Part shown: piece after piece, positions 60,801 through 64,000 of the stretch
Position numbering within the stretch: the stretch's first letter is position 1
Layout: each line of letters starts with the position of its first letter
From: CAZGMC01 sp964526565
Lineage (GTDB): Bacteria > Pseudomonadota > Alphaproteobacteria > DSM-16000 > Inquilinaceae
DNA length: 64,000 nt
Assembly (NCBI GenBank): GCA_964526565.1
Contig: CAZGMC010000002.1
Coordinates: 1-64,000, forward strand
Reading direction: 5' to 3'
Made by a program: the position numbers and the translations under genes
Notes under the pieces: model-generated
Told to the model about the DNA's origin: nothing
The model's database searches: none
What the model saw: the letters and a program-made list of their open reading frames with translations, nothing else

Positions 60801-61544
60801 GCCCCAGATGCGGCACAGCTCGTCCGAGCAGTGCAGCCGACCGCTGTCCGGCTCGTACTCGAAATGGCCGAGCCGGGCCATGCGCTGCGCCCGCTTGAGC
60901 CGCAGTTCGCTGCGCTTGAGGGCGGCTTCGGTCCGCTCGTAATAGATCAGCAGCGTGCCGATGGCGATGATCAGCATCAGCAGGGCGGCGAGCAGGAAGC
61001 CCCATGAAGCCAACTCCTCGACGTGGCGCAGGAAGGGGAAGTTCAGCTTGTGCAGGCCCCAGACCACCAGCGCCCCGCCGACAATGGTGGCGGCGACGTC
61101 GCCCTCGCCGTGCCGCGGCCCGCCCAGGAACAGCAGGCCGGTGCGCACGTAGACGACGGCCTGGAACAGGAACAGGGGCAGGTTCTGCCAGAGGAACGAC
61201 TGGCCGCCGAGCCGGGCCGCCATGTACCAGCCGGCGGCGGCGCAGCCGGCAGCAATCCAGGGGCCATAGGTCGTGCGGCGGCCGTAGAAGGTCGCCGCGC
61301 CGGCCAACAGCAGCAGCGCCGTCACCACGTCCGTCCAGCGCGCCACGACGATGACGACGTCGTTGCCGAGCCGGGCTTCTGCCAGAAGGATCAGGCCGGA
61401 CCGCAGGGCGTAGGTGGCCCATGCCGCCGTCCACAAGCCGAGGCAGAACTCTTTGCGCCGCGCATAAAGATAGGCGTAGACGAGGGCCAGGATCGTCGAC
61501 GCCGAGAACGCAGCAGAAATTGCCGGAAGTTGCCAGGCGGTCAT
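57810..61544 (-). CDS. large membrane multi-PAS/GAF sensor histidine kinase
   Basis: A 1244-residue kinase. The N-terminal third-of-a-kilobase codes about seven membrane helices (residues 1-205: ISAAFSASTILALVYAYLYA ... GFLLAALLMLIIAIGTLLIYY), then PAS (about 225-330), PAS (345-460), PAS (475-590), PAS (600-720), a GAF domain (735-890, NRTFAEISNHLLSQATMSVD to ALRRRRTE), PAS (900-1010), HisKA with NVSHELRTPLNA near residue 1022, and HATPase (LINLLSNAIKFTPERG, ADTGIGI, GTGLGLPL). No receiver and no neighbouring response regulator. The multiple PAS/GAF units suggest integration of several signals; ligands are not readable. Confidence 0.93.
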   Translation of the reverse strand: MTAWQLPAISAAFSASTILALVYAYLYARRKEFCLGLWTAAWATYALRSGLILLAEARLGNDVVIVVARWTDVVTALLLLAGAATFYGRRTTYGPWIAAGCAAAGWYMAARLGGQSFLWQNLPLFLFQAVVYVRTGLLFLGGPRHGEGDVAATIVGGALVVWGLHKLNFPFLRHVEELASWGFLLAALLMLIIAIGTLLIYYERTEAALKRSELRLKRAQRMARLGHFEYEPDSGRLHCSDELCRIWGLPPDPAAVTLDQLVGAVHVEDRAAMQSWLAGARNAVRKRRFRIIRADGVLRWITIDAFCEAGGAGTLPCRYGICRDITERMQAEDELRRERDFAASILDTAEALIVVLDEDGRVLRFNKACERVTGFTADQVLNTPFWDRLVPPDHVEDVRSVFVNGRTDAPLHQFENDWRTAEGERRTIRWSNSWMPVHGSHIYGIGIGIDVTEHRRAEQALVDSEERYRSLVENAPNIVFTAQRDGTITFANAPAAQLGEGSIVGTSFFDHFHEHEVSTALGSVAEVLGTGLPAAFEARGRPRSDHAADIWYDVRIGPLRCDDRTTGFVAILTDVSERKRAEENLLVSRFAMDRAAHGVSLSQPDGRMIYMNEAGCRLLGYAAAEIVRLSVCELDSAVTADRWAALWDDLRRFGTVKLETALRTKDGRLVPIELVANHLDGPGGPLNCTFFQDISERRQAAEALAWEAGVNRTFAEISNHLLSQATMSVDDIAAAMLARGTELTGSRHGFVGHIDPHTGFLICPTFTASIWGECAVANRSATFERFTGLWGWALTHRQALLTNDPAADARSGSTPVGHLPIRRFLAAPALIDGDLLGLIAVANAERDYTDRDLQVVERLADMLALALRRRRTEDALRKLSRAVEQSPASVIVTDLDGRIEYVNPELLRKTGYTENELIGATPAIFKSGRATATEYKRLWQTISAGKVWRGELCNRKKDGELFWESASISPVRDERGRITHFVAVKEDITDRKRAVEDLHQAKRRAELADRAKSQFLANVSHELRTPLNAIIGFSEIMLGETFGAMGNPRYLGYAHDINSSGYHLLQIINDILDLSKIEADQLQLNEEVVDVCAVVRECLDMLKGRVREARLRLHTSLQADFPALHADRVALKRILINLLSNAIKFTPERGRISLSASADPADGAVLAVADTGIGIAADDIETVLQPFGQVESSMNRRHMGTGLGLPLTRSLVELHGGTLTIDSEVGAGTTVTVRLPACRLIRPH

Positions 61545-61674
61545 GGGCCCGAACCGGGACAGGGTGGTGTTTTATTCAAAGTCCAAATCGTTGAAGCTTT
61601 CTTAAAATTGGGGTCTTTCGCTGCGAGCCGGTCGCGTTTTTGCAGAGGAGCGGGGACCGCCGGCGGTGAAGCGC

Positions 61675-62199
61675 CTACCCGTCGGCTGCCGCGTCGTCGC
61701 CGTCGGCCAGGCGGCCGGCGCGGTCGCCCAGGCGGTCGATCAGGTCGACGAGAAACGAGACCTCGCCGAGGTCGAGGCCGGCAACCAGGTCCGCCTCCAG
61801 CGCCAGGGCGCGGGGCACGATGCGGTTGTGCAATGCCCAGCCCTCCACCGTCAGGGCCAGCAGGATGCGGCGCCGATCGGCGCCGTCGGGGCGGCCGGCG
61901 ATCAGGCCGGCGCGCTGGGTGCGCGCCGCGGCGCGGCTGACGCGCACCTTGTCCAGGCCGGTGCGGGCGGCGACGGATGTCGCCGGCATCGCACCATAGC
62001 GTGCCAGCGCGGCCAGCAGCCGCCAGTCGGCCAGGCTGAGGTCGGCATGCGCAGCGCACAACCGGACCAGCGCCCGGTCGAGCGCCGCACCGAGCCGCGC
62101 CAGCCGGTCCGGCAGGAAACCGTCGGGATCGAGCACGGGCGCCGGCCCGCACGGGCGGCAGGAAGCCTGCCGGAAGAAATTCGTGCCGGGAAGCGTCAT
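61675..62199 (-). CDS. MarR family transcriptional regulator
   Basis: A 174-residue winged-helix regulator: ADLSLADWRLLAALARYGAMPATSVAARTGLDKVRVSRAAARTQRAGLIAGRPDGADRRRILLALTVEGWALH, the classic MarR core with the DRR wing. It has an N-terminal extension with two cysteines (FRQASCRPCGPAPVL) which might be redox sensitive; that is inference. The start at MTLPGTNFF follows a divergent-like AT-rich upstream stretch (62230-62310), its likely promoter. Targets unknown. Confidence 0.88.
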   Translation of the reverse strand: MTLPGTNFFRQASCRPCGPAPVLDPDGFLPDRLARLGAALDRALVRLCAAHADLSLADWRLLAALARYGAMPATSVAARTGLDKVRVSRAAARTQRAGLIAGRPDGADRRRILLALTVEGWALHNRIVPRALALEADLVAGLDLGEVSFLVDLIDRLGDRAGRLADGDDAAADG

Positions 62200-62313
62200 G
62201 CCAGCCGTCCTTGCCGCCGGCGGCGGCCTCACTGCCACGTCGACGACGGGAGCGTAATGATTGATCGTGAAGAAAAGAATAATGTAATTTGGAGCCGAAA
62301 GAAAATACTCTTT

Positions 62314-62943
62314 TTACGTTTGTTGTCTGTGTTGCAGCAACCCATGTTCGGCCAGCGCCCGGTGCAGCGCCGCGGGGCTGGTGAAGTGATGGCCCTGCAT
62401 GCCGGCGGCGACGGCACCGTCGACATTGGCCGGGGAGTCGTCGATGAACAGGCAGGCGGCGGGGTCGAGGCGGTGGTCCTCGATCAGGCGGCGATAGATG
62501 GCCCGGTCGGGCTTGACGGCGCCGATCTCTCCGGATACCACGATGCCGTCGAACAGGTTCAGGAACGGCCAGCGGCGCCGCTCCAGGGCGAACTTTTCGG
62601 TCGAGAAGTTGGTGATGGCGAAGACGGCGTGGCCGCGCCGCTTGAGGTCGCGCAGGATGGTGACGCTCCCGTCGATGGCGCGCGGCACCATCTCCTGCCA
62701 GCGCTCGTGGTAGGCGCGGATCAGGCCGGCCTGGGCGGGGAAGCGGGCGGACAGTTCGGTCACGCCGGCGGCGAACGGCTTGCCGGCGTCCATCTCCAGG
62801 TTCCAGGCCGGGGTGCACACCGTGGCCAGGAACGTTTCCATCGCTGCCGTGTCGTCGAACAGCTTCCGGTAAAGATGCCGCGGGTTCCAGTCAAGCAGAA
62901 CGCCGCCGATATCGAAGACGGGGATCAGCGGGGCTCGGGTCAT
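62314..62943 (-). CDS. HAD superfamily hydrolase (YihX-like)
   Basis: A 209-residue HAD phosphatase. Motif I is PVFDIGGVLLDWNPRHLYRKLF (Asp nucleophile; second Asp replaced by Gly, as in the FDxGGVL subgroup). Motif II is VFAITNFSTEKF, motif III lysine is in GEIGAVKPDRAIYRRL, and motif IV is CLFIDDSPANVDGAVAAGM. This matches YihX-type sugar-phosphate phosphatases; dehalogenase-like activity is less likely. The start is the ATG before TRAPLIPVFDIGG. It lies upstream of the MarR gene on the same strand, with a 115-base AT-rich gap. Confidence 0.9.
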   Translation of the reverse strand: MTRAPLIPVFDIGGVLLDWNPRHLYRKLFDDTAAMETFLATVCTPAWNLEMDAGKPFAAGVTELSARFPAQAGLIRAYHERWQEMVPRAIDGSVTILRDLKRRGHAVFAITNFSTEKFALERRRWPFLNLFDGIVVSGEIGAVKPDRAIYRRLIEDHRLDPAACLFIDDSPANVDGAVAAGMQGHHFTSPAALHRALAEHGLLQHRQQT

Positions 62944-63124
62944 GCGTGTGCCACGTGTTCCGGTATCTGGAATGGGTGAGGGAGCGGGCGGAATCCGTCC
63001 GTCCGAGGCATGCAGCGCGGCCTGCGCCTGTTGACGGAGGCGCGGCGCGAACGAGGATTGATCGCATATCATCGTAACGGCATCTCACCGCAATGCTGCA
63101 CTTTGGCCTTGGGAGGTTGAGGGG

Positions 63125-63343
63125 ATGAAGCCAACCGACGCCGACATCCGCCGCTACGCCGCTGGCCTGGCCAAGAGCTACGGCCATCACAGCCTGACCT
63201 ACGCCGACGACATGATCCGCGCCTACCTGGCCAATGGCCACACCCCGCAGCTGGAAGTGTGGCGCAAGGTGCGGGGCAGCCTGCCCGCTGCCATGGGCAG
63301 GCGCAGCGCGGCGCGGGAACGGGAGGCGGTGGCGGCGGAGTAG
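63125..63343 (+). CDS. small hypothetical protein
   Basis: A 72-residue basic protein I do not recognise: TDADIRRYAAGLAKSYGHHSLTYADDMIRAYLANGH, then EVWRKVRGSLPAAMGRR and an Arg/Glu/Ala-rich end. It has a good ribosome region (GGGAGGTTGAGGGG) before its ATG, and codon use like the surrounding genes, so it looks real. Predicted helical, soluble. It lies between the divergent HAD gene and the convergent rpoH-like gene. Confidence 0.65.
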   Translation: MKPTDADIRRYAAGLAKSYGHHSLTYADDMIRAYLANGHTPQLEVWRKVRGSLPAAMGRRSAAREREAVAAE

Positions 63344-63551
63344 GGGCGCGATCCGACTCTGTCGGTATGGCGGTTCGAGGGATTGCAGCCGTCTCCCGAG
63401 CTTCGTCTCAAGTTCGATAACGCGGTGGGACAGGGTCTCGACCTGGCCGGCCGGAGTGATCAGTCTGTCCTCTGACGCGCGACCCAGGGTATTGCGACTC
63501 ATTGGGAGGTTCACTCGCGCCGATCTGCGTCAACCCAGCCGGCAAGGAAAG

Positions 63552-63576
63552 GCCCGCCTTCCCGGGGAAGGCGGGC
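63552..63576 (-). terminator. terminator hairpin downstream of second rpoH
   Basis: Perfect 11-bp stem GCCCGCCTTCC/GGAAGGCGGGC with a 3-base loop. Read on the minus strand, the stem is followed by CTTTCCTT, a modest U-rich tail, so it fits a rho-independent terminator for the rpoH-like gene. An 18-bp tandem array lies between it and that gene. No gene was found in 63344-63688. Confidence 0.6.
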
Positions 63577-63580
63577 AATT

Positions 63581-63652
63581 GTCCTGGAAGATTCTGGCGT
63601 CCTGGAAGGTTCCGGCGTCCTGGAAGGTTCCGGCGTGCTGGAAGGTTCTGGG
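63581..63652. repeat. 18-bp tandem array (4 copies)
   Basis: Four units of GTCCTGGAAGGTTCCGGC (first and last with two to three changes) at 63581, 63599, 63617 and 63635. It sits in the 3' untranslated region of the rpoH-like gene, ahead of its terminator. Confidence 0.93.
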
Positions 63653-63688
63653 AGGAGTGGCCGTCCCGAAAGGCCGGGCGGTGCGGCG

Positions 63689-64000
63689 TCAGGCCGCCGC
63701 GCGCTCGGGCACCAGGCCCAGGCCGCTGGCCTTGATGGCGCGCTGCAGCTTCTCGAACGCGCGCGCCTCGATCTGGCGGATGCGCTCGCTCGATACGCCG
63801 TACTTGCGGCCCAGCGTGTCCAGGGTCGGCGGGTCGTCGCGCAGGCGCCGCTCCGTCAGGATGTCGCGCTCGCGCGGGGTCAGCCGCTCCATGCCCTGCT
63901 CCAGCAGCTGGCGGCGATGCGTCAGCTCCTCCCGCTCGGCCAGGCTGGACTCCTGGTCGCGCTCCTCGTCGACCAGCAGGTCCTGCCACTCGCGGTCGCT
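63689..64000 (-). CDS. second RpoH-type sigma factor, C-terminal part (cut by window edge)
   Basis: The last 103 codons of a sigma factor paralogous to the rpoH product at 48278. The frame reads SDREWQDLLVDEERDQESSL, then LTPRERDILTERRLRDDPPTLDTLGRKYGVSSERIRQIEARAFEKLQRAI (region 4.2) and a short tail GLGLVPERAAA. The WQD-x-LVDE and region 4 features identify it as RpoH-like. The 5' part lies beyond the right end. Many alphaproteobacteria carry two RpoH proteins with heat versus oxidative or photo-oxidative stress roles; which one this is cannot be told. Confidence 0.92.
   Translation of the reverse strand, partial: SDREWQDLLVDEERDQESSLAEREELTHRRQLLEQGMERLTPRERDILTERRLRDDPPTLDTLGRKYGVSSERIRQIEARAFEKLQRAIKASGLGLVPERAAA

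Overview
The window looks like a chromosomal segment of a high-GC (about 70% by eye) alphaproteobacterium, most likely of the Rhodospirillales type. Supporting gene families are a Ros/MucR regulator, an RpoH-family sigma factor plus the tail of a second one, HWE-family and PAS-rich histidine kinases, olsBA for ornithine lipids, TIGR02186, TIGR02302 and DUF6476 proteins, and the block tsaB-rimI-mucR-...-miaB-phoH-ybeY-corC-lnt-HTH-metK-trmB. No rRNA, tRNA, CRISPR array, prophage, integrase or transposase gene was seen. A 100-base run of N at 18611-18710 is an assembly gap.

Layout. 0.1-2.1 kb: ABC ATPase, small zinc-finger protein and a HicAB-like pair. 2.2-11.9 kb: sensor kinase, TauE/TIGR02186/Usp/Nfu group, Bax-like glucosaminidase, hybrid HWE kinase, tsaB, rimI. 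11.9-23.2 kb: TusA-like protein and mucR (divergent), olsB-olsA, then overlapping genes for tRNA and rRNA maturation (miaB-phoH-ybeY-corC), lnt, an XRE regulator, metK and trmB. 23.2-25.6 kb (minus): folD, a cyclodeaminase-family gene and a metallophosphatase, translationally coupled. 25.8-30.8 kb: a lower-GC membrane protein/ImmA pair, CHAD, CBS, adenosine-kinase-like and DUF2628 genes. 30.9-41.3 kb: the accessory part. 41.3-45.3 kb: lipoprotein, lysA, TIGR02302. 45.5-53 kb: icd, DUF6476, rluD, rpoH, dnaJ-like, lrp, trxB, lysR. 53-64 kb: a second HicAB-like pair, DUF2442, a membrane redox-type adenylate cyclase, a peptide-type binding protein, a very large PAS/GAF kinase, MarR, HAD hydrolase and the tail of a second rpoH.

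The most interesting part is 32.3-41.3 kb. Six copies of a palindromic repeat whose ends read GGGGACAC...GTGTCCCC border accessory genes. One pair flanks a fused restriction-modification enzyme whose specificity region is much poorer in GC than the rest. Another run of copies delimits an island of about 3 kb between argH and the lipoprotein-lysA pair. That island holds a truncated DUF1330-like gene, a small membrane protein and a HigBA-type toxin-antitoxin pair. Each cassette sits between repeat copies with no recombinase nearby, so the repeats may be mobilised in trans.

A second theme is short tandem arrays (units of 6-18 bp, 2-9 copies) at gene starts and ends: 18711, 28395, 36100, 36780, 45319, 55684, 55956 and 63581. 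Several touch start or stop codons, which suggests frequent slippage or duplication at gene borders in this genome.
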